Assembly (NCBI GenBank): GCA_002084545.1 | Contig: NBLJ01000004.1 | Span: forward strand, 1 to 38,979 | From: Desulfobacteraceae bacterium 4572_123 | GTDB taxonomy: Bacteria > Desulfobacterota > Desulfobacteria > Desulfobacterales > 4572-123 | DNA length: 38,979 nucleotides | Direction of reading: 5' to 3' | In this document: piece by piece, positions 24,982-33,736 of the stretch | Position numbering within the stretch: position 1 is the stretch's first letter | How the letters are laid out: each line of letters starts with the position of its first letter | The notes under the pieces: generated by a model | What the model was told of the DNA's origin: nothing | Database searches by the model: none | The model's input: the letters and a program-made list of their open reading frames with translations, nothing else | Position numbers and translations under genes: made by a program

Positions 24982-26556
24982 ATGGCGGATCCCATTTCGT
25001 TTGAAGAGCTTAATTTCAAGACAGTCGCGTCAATGGATGAAACACACGGCAGGCCGGAACATGAAACGCCCTTTCGAATCTGCATTATGGGTGATTTCAG
25101 CGGCCGCGCGAACCGCGGCATTGCAGATTCTTCATCATCACGGGCTAATCTCCAGCCAATCGAGGTGGACAGGGACAATATCGAAGAGGTGATGGAAAAA
25201 CTTGGCGTAAAAGCGCATTTGTCTGTTTCAGGTGCTGTGGGCACTCCCATTACCGCCCGGTTTTCCGAACTGGATGATTTTCATCCCGAACAGTTATATG
25301 CACGGCTTGAGGTGTTTCAGACACTGAGGGATGCCCGTAAAAGGCTGAATGATCCACACTCATTTGAATCCGCCAAAAATGAAGTCCGCAACTGGATTAG
25401 AGCAGTTGAAACACCTCAACATATAAAACCCGAATCAGAACAATCAACCCCCTCCCCTGCCGCACCCGGAAAAACATCAGGCAGTCTTCTCGATCAGATT
25501 GTCGAAGAGGCAAAAGAGAGTCATCCGGATATGAAAACCGTTTCAGAACCATCACAGTGGGATTCATTCATGCAGAGCATTGTAGGGCCTTATCTGGTCC
25601 CAAATCGCGATCCCGAGCAGGATGAACTTATAGCGGCTGTTGATGCTTCTATCTCGGGCCTCATGAAAAAAATTCTGCATCACCCCGATTTTCAGGCTCT
25701 CGAATCGGCGTGGCGGGCACTCCGTTTTCTCGTGTACAGGATGGAGACGACTGCCCTGCTCAAGGTGTACCTGCTGGATATCTCAAAGGATGAACTGGCC
25801 GCGGATCTAAACGGTTCCGACGACTTGCGGAAAACCGTGGCATACCGGCTTTTTGTAGAACAGGCGGTGGGGACTCCGGGCGGTGAACCATGGGCGGTAC
25901 TGGCCGGAAATTATATATTTGATCAGAACCGGGAGGATGTTGAAATCATGGGCCGCATGGCCATTGTCGGAAGACTAGCAGGAGCCCCGTTTATCTCCGG
26001 TGTTCACGATCATATTCTGGGCTGCGAATCTCTATCGGATACGCCTCATCCTGATGACTGGCGACGCCCTGTTGATCCGGAAAACAACCGGATATGGAAA
26101 GTTCTCAGAAGTATTTCAGATGCATCATATTTAGGTCTTGCGCTGCCCCGATTCCTTTTAAGGCTTCCATACGGTAAAAATACCGATCCTGTAAATTATT
26201 TTGATTTTGAGGAGATACCGGACAGTCCCGCACATGATGAATATCTGTGGGGGAATCCGGCCTTTATATGTGCTCTGCTGCTGGCACAGTCATTCAGCCA
26301 TGACGGATGGGATCTTCGGCCGGGATCAATCCAGAATATCCAGGGTCTGCCTCTCCATGTCCATAAGGAACAGGGAGAGTCTGTAACCAAACCCTGCTCG
26401 GAAGTTGTGTTTACGGAAAAAGCGCTGGAAAAAATACTGGCCCTCGGAGTAATGCCTGTTCTTTCTTACAAAAATCGGGACTCTGTCCGGCTGGCTCGTT
26501 TTCAGTCCGTAGCAGATCCCTTGACGCAACTTAAGGGGCGCTGGAAGAGCCATTGA
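24982..26556 (+). CDS. Hybrid sheath-like protein: TssB-like N-terminus fused to a TssC-like domain lacking the TssC C-terminus
   Basis: A 524-residue protein. Residues about 1-135 follow TssB: FRICIMGDFSGRA, PIEVDRDNIEEVMEKLGV, LDDFHPEQLYARLEVFQTLRDARKRL. A Pro/Ser-rich linker spans about 140-165. Residues about 166-515 follow TssC: LLDQIVEEAKES, HHPDFQALESAWRALRFLV, LAGNYIFDQNREDVEIMG, GAPFISGVHDH, YLGLALPRFLLRLPYG and EYLWGNPAFICALLLAQSF. The match stops at ARFQSVADPLTQLKG, equivalent to about residue 375 of the 496-residue TssC here, so the C-terminal third is missing. TssB and TssC interlock through these ends in a sheath, so this protein probably cannot form a normal sheath layer. A role as cap, initiator or baseplate accessory is inference. 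A GGGGGGAG lies before the ATG. Confidence 0.85.
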   Translation: MADPISFEELNFKTVASMDETHGRPEHETPFRICIMGDFSGRANRGIADSSSSRANLQPIEVDRDNIEEVMEKLGVKAHLSVSGAVGTPITARFSELDDFHPEQLYARLEVFQTLRDARKRLNDPHSFESAKNEVRNWIRAVETPQHIKPESEQSTPSPAAPGKTSGSLLDQIVEEAKESHPDMKTVSEPSQWDSFMQSIVGPYLVPNRDPEQDELIAAVDASISGLMKKILHHPDFQALESAWRALRFLVYRMETTALLKVYLLDISKDELAADLNGSDDLRKTVAYRLFVEQAVGTPGGEPWAVLAGNYIFDQNREDVEIMGRMAIVGRLAGAPFISGVHDHILGCESLSDTPHPDDWRRPVDPENNRIWKVLRSISDASYLGLALPRFLLRLPYGKNTDPVNYFDFEEIPDSPAHDEYLWGNPAFICALLLAQSFSHDGWDLRPGSIQNIQGLPLHVHKEQGESVTKPCSEVVFTEKALEKILALGVMPVLSYKNRDSVRLARFQSVADPLTQLKGRWKSH

Positions 26557-26657
26557 TAGCGCGATGATAAATAATCAGAGCCAATACAAACCGATCCGAT
26601 TACATCAAGCTTGATGGTTTTGAAATTTTTTTCAACTGCCCGGCATGGTCATCTCTA

Positions 26658-26686
26658 TTGACAAAAATCGGCCCTGCTGGTAACAA
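26658..26686 (+). promoter_or_regulatory. Weak candidate sigma-70-type promoter for vgrG
   Basis: In the 232-base gap before vgrG, TTGACA at 26658-26663 is a perfect -35 element. Seventeen bases later is TAACAA (26681-26686), a poor -10 match. If used, transcription would start about 95 bases before the vgrG ATG. No other gene-like signal is seen in 26557-26788. Confidence 0.25.
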
Positions 26687-26788
26687 TCCAAGTGTATTGT
26701 AAAAATTAATCCCGCACCATCTTTTGACCCTGAAGCCTCGGCCACTGTGCCGCGGAAACATTACTCCCGCAAGGAAAGGTGAAATACC

Positions 26789-29053
26789 ATGCCTCCCACA
26801 CAAGAAAATCGATCAATGCGCATTACTACACCGCTGGAAGATAATGATCTGTTGCTCACCATGTTTTCAGGTACCGAGGGCCTTTCAATTCCTTTTTCCT
26901 TTGAACTGAGCCTTGTATCGGAAAGTAACAGTATTGCATTTGATCAAATCATCGGTGGAAATATTACCGTATCCTTGGGTGAAGAAGATAGCAACGCCCG
27001 TTTTTTTAACGGCATCGTATCGCGGTTTTCCCAGGATACCGGCGCCGGGGAATCTGATGGCGGCCATTCCCTGGCTCGCTATTCCGCAACGATTGTTCCG
27101 TGGTTCTGGCTGCTGACTAAAACTACCGATTCAAGAATATTTCAGAATATGTCCGTACCGGATATAATAGAACAGGTCTTTTCTGAAAAAGGTTTCAATG
27201 ATTGCAGGATGGATCTGGACGGCACCTATGATCCGAAAGAGTACTGTATTCAGTATGCTGAAACTGATTTTAATTTTATTTCCAGGCTCATGGAACAAGA
27301 GGGCATATTCTATTTTTTTGAACATGGAGACGGTGAGCATATAATGGTCATGGGAGATACTCCGGAAAAGCACCCCCAATGCCCGAATCAGGAGCAGGTG
27401 CGATTTCGTCCCCTTGGAAGTGGTGAAAATGTCCAGGAAGCCGTGGTGACCGACCTTGATAAGATGCAGGAGATCAGAATCGGAAAATACACGGTAAATG
27501 ACTTTAACTTCAAGATACCATCAACTGATCTGCTGGTTGAGGCTGAAAGTCAAATATCCCTGGGGCCCGGAGAACGTGAGATATATGATTACCCGGCAGA
27601 ATACAAAACACGGGCTGAAGGGGAAAGACTTGCCAATATACGCCTGCAGGCGGAAGAGGTTCGGACCACCACATTCCGCGGGGCAAGTCACTGCATCGAT
27701 TTTTCAAACGGATATAAGTTTGACCTGATCAGCCATTACAGGTCTGAGATGAATGAGCAGTCGTATGTATTGACTACTGTCACTCATGGTGCAAATGAAC
27801 CTGTGGGAACCAGCGGAGGCGGCAGCGGCGGCGGTTTCTCATACAGTAATCATTTCACCTGTGTTCCATACGATGTTCCGTACCGGCCGATGACTGTTAC
27901 ACCGAAGCCGATGCTGACCGGAGTTCAGACCGCTATTGTTGTGGGCCCTTCATCCGAGGAAATCCATACGGACGAATACAGCAGAGTCAAGGTACAATTT
28001 CCATGGGACCGCGAGGGCCGGAGAAATGAGAACAGCTCCTGCTGGATTCGTGTCAGCCAGCCCTGGGCCGGAGCCGGCTGGGGCGCCATGTTTATTCCCC
28101 ATGTGGGGCAGGAAGTAATCGTAAATTTTGTCGAGGGCGATCCGGATCGGCCCATCATCACCGGCCGTGTATACCACGGCACAAACATGCCGGCAGACGC
28201 CTTGCCGGCTGAAAAAACAAAAAGCGTCATTCGGAGCCGGAAGGACAATGATATTGTCATCGAAGACAAAGAGGGCGACAAGCATATTCATATCAAGCAG
28301 GCCTGCGGGAATGAGATTATTATGCATGAATCCACTCCCAACATTGAAATCAAACAAGAATGTGGAAATGAAATTCTCATGCGTGAGGCTGAGGGTATTC
28401 AAATTCGAGACAAATATGGCAATGAAATCGTACTGGATGCAGTCGCGGGATTCATGCGGCTTGCCTCTCCAACCCATAATTCATATATTGAATTAGGGAA
28501 AAGCATACAATCCCATACAGATAGCGATGGCGTTCAATGGGTAACGGGAGATGAGACCAAACACGTACAAGGAAATTATACAGGAACCTTTATTGGTACC
28601 AAAATGGATACCAATACGGCCGCAACAACAGAGAAGAACCTTTCTGCTACAGCTAAGATTACCGCCGGCGTAGCTACAGAGACGTTTCTTGGTGCAAAGC
28701 ATGAGACTCTTGTGGGCGCGAAGGTCACATTGAATGCCGCAAAAGAGATCACTAAAAATGCGGCAAATCGGGATAGACAGGCGACTGGTCCCATCCATTA
28801 CAGCTCAGCAGCCTACATATCTCTGGAAGCTCCCGGCAGCATGCTCTGGCTCGATGGCGACGGGGCCGACATTATGGCTGGCAGTTCAGTTATTAAAGTT
28901 AACAAAGGCGGGCCTATCACCTTAACTTCAAGCAGTGATATTAAAATTGATTCCGGCGGAGATGTGATCATCAAGGGCGGTAATATCAAACTGGAAGGAG
29001 ATGCTAAAATTACTGGTGAACTTGACCATCCGAGCATTAACGCCAAAAAATAA
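26789..29053 (+). CDS. vgrG: T6SS spike protein VgrG (TssI)
   Basis: A 754-residue VgrG. The gp27-like base occupies about residues 1-340 (FSFELSLVSES, QYAETDFNFISRLMEQEGIFYFFEH). A Gly/Ser linker lies near 342-350. The gp5-like OB domain (about 370-470) has the usual WDREGR, SCWIRVSQPWAG, GWGAMFIPHVGQEVIVNF and GDPDRPIITGRVY. A beta-helix of short repeats follows (GNEIIM, GNEILM, GNEIVL) and runs into a C-terminal extension of about 150 residues ending in a second set of strand-like repeats (ITLTSSSDIKIDSGGDVIIKGG). I see no toxin domain in the extension. It would trimerise on the Hcp tube and carry the DUF4150 tip encoded at 34687. AAGGAAAGGTG precedes the ATG. Confidence 0.96.
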   Translation: MPPTQENRSMRITTPLEDNDLLLTMFSGTEGLSIPFSFELSLVSESNSIAFDQIIGGNITVSLGEEDSNARFFNGIVSRFSQDTGAGESDGGHSLARYSATIVPWFWLLTKTTDSRIFQNMSVPDIIEQVFSEKGFNDCRMDLDGTYDPKEYCIQYAETDFNFISRLMEQEGIFYFFEHGDGEHIMVMGDTPEKHPQCPNQEQVRFRPLGSGENVQEAVVTDLDKMQEIRIGKYTVNDFNFKIPSTDLLVEAESQISLGPGEREIYDYPAEYKTRAEGERLANIRLQAEEVRTTTFRGASHCIDFSNGYKFDLISHYRSEMNEQSYVLTTVTHGANEPVGTSGGGSGGGFSYSNHFTCVPYDVPYRPMTVTPKPMLTGVQTAIVVGPSSEEIHTDEYSRVKVQFPWDREGRRNENSSCWIRVSQPWAGAGWGAMFIPHVGQEVIVNFVEGDPDRPIITGRVYHGTNMPADALPAEKTKSVIRSRKDNDIVIEDKEGDKHIHIKQACGNEIIMHESTPNIEIKQECGNEILMREAEGIQIRDKYGNEIVLDAVAGFMRLASPTHNSYIELGKSIQSHTDSDGVQWVTGDETKHVQGNYTGTFIGTKMDTNTAATTEKNLSATAKITAGVATETFLGAKHETLVGAKVTLNAAKEITKNAANRDRQATGPIHYSSAAYISLEAPGSMLWLDGDGADIMAGSSVIKVNKGGPITLTSSSDIKIDSGGDVIIKGGNIKLEGDAKITGELDHPSINAKK

Positions 29054-29079
29054 GAATCACATTATTAAAAAGGCTTTTT

Positions 29080-29673
29080 ATGAAAAATCCAGCCTGGGCA
29101 CTACTTGTCATACTCATTGTTACCGGAGTACTGTTGACGGTAAATAATCTGCTGTATCTGGATATTTTAGGTATAGGGCGGTTTATAACCAGGAAAAAAT
29201 TTCCGGAAGCCGCTGCCGGGCTTGGATTTAAAGCTCAATCAGAATGGTCTTACAGGGTTTTTCCCGACTATTCAGGTAATTACAAAAAGCACGATGTGTT
29301 TATCTCCCAGGAACGCTCAAGCATCAGGGTTTCCATACAGCCTGTTCCCGGTCTATTTTTAAATACTTTTAAAAAAAATATCCAATTCAATACCGGAAAC
29401 AATACTGTGGATCTTTTTTTTTCCGAACGAAAAGCACCGCAGGCAACCAGTCAAAAAATCATAAACAGCACGGATCTGCTTGCCTGTATCGAAAGTTTTA
29501 TTAAAAAATGGGGGAAAAAATGCCGCAAGGTTGATTTGGAACCAGGTTATATAGAATGCGCCTTAAAATTCGGCAATGGTCATTATGTTCCAGCATGGAT
29601 TCTTGAGCCTATAGTCTCCGACATGGTCAAACTCGCTGATTTGCTGCAAGCCGCAGTCACGGAAAAATATTAA
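29080..29673 (+). CDS. Unknown membrane-anchored protein in the spike module
   Basis: A 197-residue protein that I do not recognise. A single N-terminal hydrophobic helix (about residues 5-30, WALLVILIVTGVLLTVNNLLYL) has few positive charges before it, so it could be an uncleaved anchor. The rest is soluble, with many Phe, Lys and Tyr and two Cys in the C-terminal half (CIESFIKKWGKKC) plus one more (YIECALKFG). It starts 26 bases after vgrG with a weak AAAGG and ends 30 bases before the DUF2169 gene. An immunity protein or an effector-related factor is possible by position only. Confidence 0.7.
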   Translation: MKNPAWALLVILIVTGVLLTVNNLLYLDILGIGRFITRKKFPEAAAGLGFKAQSEWSYRVFPDYSGNYKKHDVFISQERSSIRVSIQPVPGLFLNTFKKNIQFNTGNNTVDLFFSERKAPQATSQKIINSTDLLACIESFIKKWGKKCRKVDLEPGYIECALKFGNGHYVPAWILEPIVSDMVKLADLLQAAVTEKY

Positions 29674-29703
29674 AGTATATCTATACCTTCAGGTGGGCAA
29701 CTA

Positions 29704-30264
29704 TTGGAAATAATAAACGAATCACCATTTGAAATGGCATACATCCCGGGACGTCTCCCCTTTCCCGGGCATTCTTTGACCCTTATCGTCAAAGGCACCT
29801 TTGATTTGTCACCGGGAAAAACGGCAACGCCGGCGGAGGAACAGCTCTATCCTACCGGAGATGAATTTTACAAAGAGGATGAAGAAATGCTGGGCGGTCC
29901 CCGATATGCGTCTGATTTCGCCTATTTCAAGCCTGCAGCCGATCTGCTGCTCAATGGAAAATGTCATGCCCCTGCCGGAGAACAGCATCTGGCCAGGAAG
30001 GTGTCTTTCCAGGTTGGTGACCATGCCAAAACCCTTATGGTCACGGGCAATCGCACCTGGAAACGCGGCCTGATAGGTTGCACCCCGAGTACCCCCGAAC
30101 CCTTTACAGCGATTGACCTAAAGTATCAGAACAGCTTTGGTGGCCCCGGATATGCTGAAAATCCGGTGGGCAAAGGGTTTGGAAAACGAAAAAACGAAAA
30201 CGGGAAAAAGGTCAGACCGCTTCCCAATATCACAACAGCGCCGTGCTTGTCTGGGCACCTATAA
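29704..30264 (+). pseudogene. DUF2169 T6SS accessory protein, N-terminal fragment of a frame-broken gene
   Basis: This 186-residue frame begins at TTG 29704, with AGGTGGG a few bases upstream. It has a clear DUF2169 N-terminus: EIINESPFEMAYIPGRLPFPG, LTLIVKGTFDLSPG, PLGGPRYASDFAYFKP-type sequence, then IDLKYQNSFGGPGYAENPVGKG and PLPNI. After PLPNI it runs into a TAA at 30262, while the next DUF2169 block (LGTYKGKYLKKYWPWFPVDFDW) continues in the +1 frame. Intact relatives, as I recall them, have some thirty extra residues between these two blocks, so an internal deletion that also shifted the frame is likely. DUF2169 proteins act as adaptors or chaperones for DUF4150-type spike-tip effectors, as in Agrobacterium. 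Confidence 0.8.
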
Positions 30265-31852
30265 GGGTAAATACCTTAAAAAATACTGGCCCTGGTTTCC
30301 AGTTGATTTTGACTGGCACTATTTTAATGCGGCCCCGGCTGATATGCAGGTAGAAGGGTATCTTGCCGGCGATGAAAAACTCAGCTTTACAAACCTTCAT
30401 CCACATCATGGACAATATGAGGCAGGTCTTCCTGAACTCAGAATTCGCTGTTTTGTTAACAAGCGGATTAATGACCCTGGACCCGCAGCTTTACAATTCA
30501 AAGAAGTAAATATGCGCCTGGATACCCTGTGGGCCGATATGAACAGCGAAACACTGGTGCTTGTCTGGCGCGGGTGGTGTGAAGTCTTGTCTGAACAATT
30601 CGATGATATTGAGCATCTGTTTATTGTCTCCGAGCTTTTGAAAGACCCTTTAAAACCGGTGGAGTATTATCGTGAATCGCTGGATAAGCGTTTGCGGGAA
30701 ATGGAAAAAGGCGGGGTAGATGAGCTGCCTGAAGAGCCGGATCAACCCGGTGAAACGGAAAAAGTCGATGACGTCGAGACTGAAATTGCCAAGGCTGAGC
30801 AGGAAAGCAGAAAGCAGTTGATTGCCGCCGGTATCGACCCTGATAATCTGCCGGAGCAAAGTGAAGAAGATAAAAAAAAGGAAGATGCGCTTCTTAAAGA
30901 ACTCGGTTTTGAACCTGAAAAAAGTGAATCCTCTTTAACTCGCGAGCTTGTGCATGAAAGATTTAAACGTCGCGAAAGCTTTGCAGGAGAGGATCTGTCC
31001 GGTCTTGATCTGTCCGGCCTTGCCTTTGCAGGTATTGATCTGCGCGGTTGTATCCTTGCCCATACGATATTTAAAAACAGTGACCTTTCCGGTGCAGACC
31101 TATCCTCAGCTAATTTTTCTCATGCGGATCTCTCGGCTGCAAATTTACAGAAAGCGTCGCTGCATGAAGCGGATTTTACGGAAGCCGTTCTTGAAGGGGT
31201 TGATTTGAGCAAGGCCGATCTTGAGGGTGCCGTATTTGAAAAAGCCAGGATGCAAAAGGCAAGACTTGACGATGTAAAAGCCATCGGGGCCGACTTTTCC
31301 CGGGCGGATCTAAGTGACGCTCTATTAACCGACAGTATTTTTGCAAAGGCGGATTTTTCAGAGGCCCTTTTGCAGAGTGCCGATTTTAGCAGGTCTGATT
31401 TGAAAGAAACCTCCGTAGAGGGAGCATGCGGCCCTGATATCCGCATGGATGAGGCCGACCTCACTGAACTTCGGGCATCGGAAGGCTGCAATTTTTCAAA
31501 CGGCTCTTTTCGCAAAGTGCATGCTGATGAATCGATCTGGGAGAACGCCGAATTAAATGGTGCTGATTTTTCTTTTGCCTGCATGGAGGGGGCCGATTTT
31601 ACTTCCGCCTCTCTGGAAGGAACGAATTTTGCGGCCGCCGATATGAAACTTACCCGTTTCCCCAGGGCAAATCTGAAAGGGGCAAAAGTAGTAAGTGCCA
31701 ACCTGTTTGAAGGAAGTTTTGAAAAAGCCGATCTGACCGGTACTGATCTGCGTGGTTCCAATCTTTATGCGGCGGAGTTTCTTGAAGCACATCTGGAAGA
31801 GACCCTGCTGGAATTCGCCAATATCAAAATGACCAAACTGGCCCGGAAATAG
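30137..31852 (+). CDS. DUF2169 C-terminal part fused to pentapeptide repeats (downstream fragment of the broken gene)
   Basis: Open as 571 residues, but only residues from about 36 on (base ~30242) are in the gene's true frame; the first ~35 are an out-of-frame reading of the upstream fragment. The genuine part starts LGTYKGKYLKKYWPWFPVDFDWHYFNAAP, the DUF2169 end. An acidic linker follows at about 200-275 (Glu/Lys-rich). About 280 residues of pentapeptide repeats run from residue 284 (GEDLSGLDLSG..., many A-D-L/F-S-x-A units). Pentapeptide tracts form right-handed beta-helices. With the upstream frame it would make one protein of about 700 residues. If expressed alone its start is unclear. 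Followed 14 bases later by another pentapeptide gene. Confidence 0.78.
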   Translation: MVAPDMLKIRWAKGLENEKTKTGKRSDRFPISQQRRACLGTYKGKYLKKYWPWFPVDFDWHYFNAAPADMQVEGYLAGDEKLSFTNLHPHHGQYEAGLPELRIRCFVNKRINDPGPAALQFKEVNMRLDTLWADMNSETLVLVWRGWCEVLSEQFDDIEHLFIVSELLKDPLKPVEYYRESLDKRLREMEKGGVDELPEEPDQPGETEKVDDVETEIAKAEQESRKQLIAAGIDPDNLPEQSEEDKKKEDALLKELGFEPEKSESSLTRELVHERFKRRESFAGEDLSGLDLSGLAFAGIDLRGCILAHTIFKNSDLSGADLSSANFSHADLSAANLQKASLHEADFTEAVLEGVDLSKADLEGAVFEKARMQKARLDDVKAIGADFSRADLSDALLTDSIFAKADFSEALLQSADFSRSDLKETSVEGACGPDIRMDEADLTELRASEGCNFSNGSFRKVHADESIWENAELNGADFSFACMEGADFTSASLEGTNFAAADMKLTRFPRANLKGAKVVSANLFEGSFEKADLTGTDLRGSNLYAAEFLEAHLEETLLEFANIKMTKLARK

Positions 31853-31866
31853 GAACTGAAAAAATT

Positions 31867-33690
31867 ATGTCGATTTCTGACAATTTTGAAGAAATACTCA
31901 CAAGACTCCAGACAGGTGAAGTGCTTGAAGATCTTGTCCTGAATGATAAAGATATGAAAGGGATGCGGCTTGCTAATGTCCATATGCCGCGAGCTAAATT
32001 TGATAATTGCAACCTTGCCGGAATCGATTTTCGCGGCGGGATATTACCGATGGCTTTTTTCAACAAGGTTACTCTTGACAAAGCCTGCCTGGCGGAAACC
32101 GATATCAGCGAATCGATCTGGCAGAACATTGAGGCCTCACAAATTGATTTTACCGATGCCGATATTTCCGGTGCTGTTTTTTTTGCCGACAAAATACCTG
32201 TAAAGGACCCGGCACTGGTCAACATTTTTTTTAAAGATCTGGCGCTGCCGGCATCTGTCATCAAGGATTTGCGCGGCCTTGACATATGCGGCTTTGCCGG
32301 TGTCACGGCAAAAATGACGGCAGCCGACCTTTCAAGGGCAAAGGCCCGAAAAACCGCATTTGAAAATGTGCTTCTTGACAATGCCCTGTTTGCCGGGACC
32401 GATATTACCGGTGGGCGGTATGAAAAATGCTCCCTGACCAATGCCTGTTTCGAGAAGGCCCTGCTTGCGGAAACTGTTTTTACCGAGTCAAACCTTACCG
32501 GGGCTTCTTTTGCCAAGGCAATGCTGACAGGGACCCATTTTAAAAACAGCGACCTCAGCGGCTGTGATTTTACCCAAACGACCCTTAACAATACCCGATT
32601 TTCCAAGGTCGATATGCGTACCGTGTCCGGGCTGCCAAAGGATTTACATGGGTGTATCTTTTCGGCATGCGACCTTTCAGACGTTGATCTGTCCGGGACT
32701 GATTTAGGTGAAGCGGCATTTGTGAATTGTTCCCTGGCTGGTGTGTCTCTGGCAAATGCCGATCTTATCAATATTGCCATTCGAAATTGTACCCTGGAAA
32801 ATATTGATTTCAGTGGACTGGATCTTTCCGGTTCTGATTTCACCGGTGCTAAAATGAAGGGCGCCGTCTTTGCCGGATGCAATCTTGCAGATGCTGATTT
32901 TTCTAACGCAGACCTTAAACAGGCGAATTTTACCGGTGCAAAATTAAACGGCACAATGTTTAATAATGCCAATCTTGCAGAGTCCGTATTCAAAAACGCT
33001 GAACTGCGTGATTGTGAAATGGAAGATGCCATTCTCACCCATGTTGATTTGAGCGGCGCGCGAATCGGCAAAACCGATTTTTCCGGTGTCAATTTTACAA
33101 AAACCCGAATTCACGATACCACTTTTCATCTGTGTGAATTGAAAAAAACCTGTTTTGCCGGTATGGATCTGTCCGGATGCTGTTTTGTCGATTCCGATCT
33201 GGAGGCTGCAGACCTTAAAAAGGTACGGCTCGACAATGCCGACTGCAGACAGGTTAATTTTAAAAAAGCCGACCTTTCAGGGGCAAGACTGGTAAAAGCA
33301 AAATGCCATACTGCTGATTTTACGGAAGCAACACTTGAACAGGCCCTTTTCATGGAGGCTGATATGCGTTGCGCCTGCCTTGTCAAGGCTTTAGCCGGAA
33401 AAACCAATTTTATGCGCGCGCGCATGGACCGGGCCGAATTGAATTATGCCGATTGCACGGGGGCTGTCTTCATCGGCTGTCAGATGCCCTATGCTGATGT
33501 ATCCCATGCTGTCTTACAAGCCGCTGATTTTACCCGGGCAAATCTGCAGCAATCAGTACTGCATGCAATTGATGATAAAGGGGCAAAATGGCGCGGCGCA
33601 AACCTGAAGCTGGTGGATCGGACAGACGAAGATCTGGCCGCAGCGGAAAGCTGGCGCCCGCCGATGCCGGATAAACAGAAAAAACCGTGA
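31867..33690 (+). CDS. All-pentapeptide-repeat protein of the T6SS spike module
   Basis: A 607-residue protein made almost wholly of A-(D/N)-(L/F)-x-x repeats, from LEDLVLNDKDMKGMRLANV near the start to ADFTRANLQQSVLH near the end. One break lies at about residues 108-145 (PVKDPALVNIFFKDLALP...). Such repeats fold into a four-sided beta-helix. No signal peptide or cleft motif is visible. It lies in the usual T6SS set of DUF2169, pentapeptide, DUF3540 and DUF4150 genes, so a structural or loading role with the spike is inferred from context. A 422-residue antisense frame over it is an artefact of repeat codon use. Confidence 0.88.
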   Translation: MSISDNFEEILTRLQTGEVLEDLVLNDKDMKGMRLANVHMPRAKFDNCNLAGIDFRGGILPMAFFNKVTLDKACLAETDISESIWQNIEASQIDFTDADISGAVFFADKIPVKDPALVNIFFKDLALPASVIKDLRGLDICGFAGVTAKMTAADLSRAKARKTAFENVLLDNALFAGTDITGGRYEKCSLTNACFEKALLAETVFTESNLTGASFAKAMLTGTHFKNSDLSGCDFTQTTLNNTRFSKVDMRTVSGLPKDLHGCIFSACDLSDVDLSGTDLGEAAFVNCSLAGVSLANADLINIAIRNCTLENIDFSGLDLSGSDFTGAKMKGAVFAGCNLADADFSNADLKQANFTGAKLNGTMFNNANLAESVFKNAELRDCEMEDAILTHVDLSGARIGKTDFSGVNFTKTRIHDTTFHLCELKKTCFAGMDLSGCCFVDSDLEAADLKKVRLDNADCRQVNFKKADLSGARLVKAKCHTADFTEATLEQALFMEADMRCACLVKALAGKTNFMRARMDRAELNYADCTGAVFIGCQMPYADVSHAVLQAADFTRANLQQSVLHAIDDKGAKWRGANLKLVDRTDEDLAAAESWRPPMPDKQKKP

Positions 33691-33714
33691 GCTGTGAACC
33701 GACAACCGTAAACA
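33684..33714. repeat. Dispersed repeat copy after the pentapeptide gene
   Basis: The stretch ACCGTGAGCTGTGAACC followed by GACAACCGTAAAC overlaps the stop of the pentapeptide gene and continues into the gap before the DUF3540 gene. It shares GTCGGTT/AACCG-type strings, in reverse, with the copies near 16788 and 24941. Confidence 0.3.
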
Positions 33715-33736
33715 ATATTTATAAAGGAGCTTTGCA

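Noticed and set aside
31824-33092. Long antisense open frame (422 residues) across the pentapeptide gene
   Set aside because: Repeated codon patterns of pentapeptide genes keep the reverse frame free of stops; its protein is Ser/Ala/Lys-rich without domain features, and the sense strand is a clear repeat protein.
30968-33640. Periodic short repeats resembling a CRISPR or tandem array
   Set aside because: The periodicity is 15 bases and follows pentapeptide codons in open frames, with no spacer structure.
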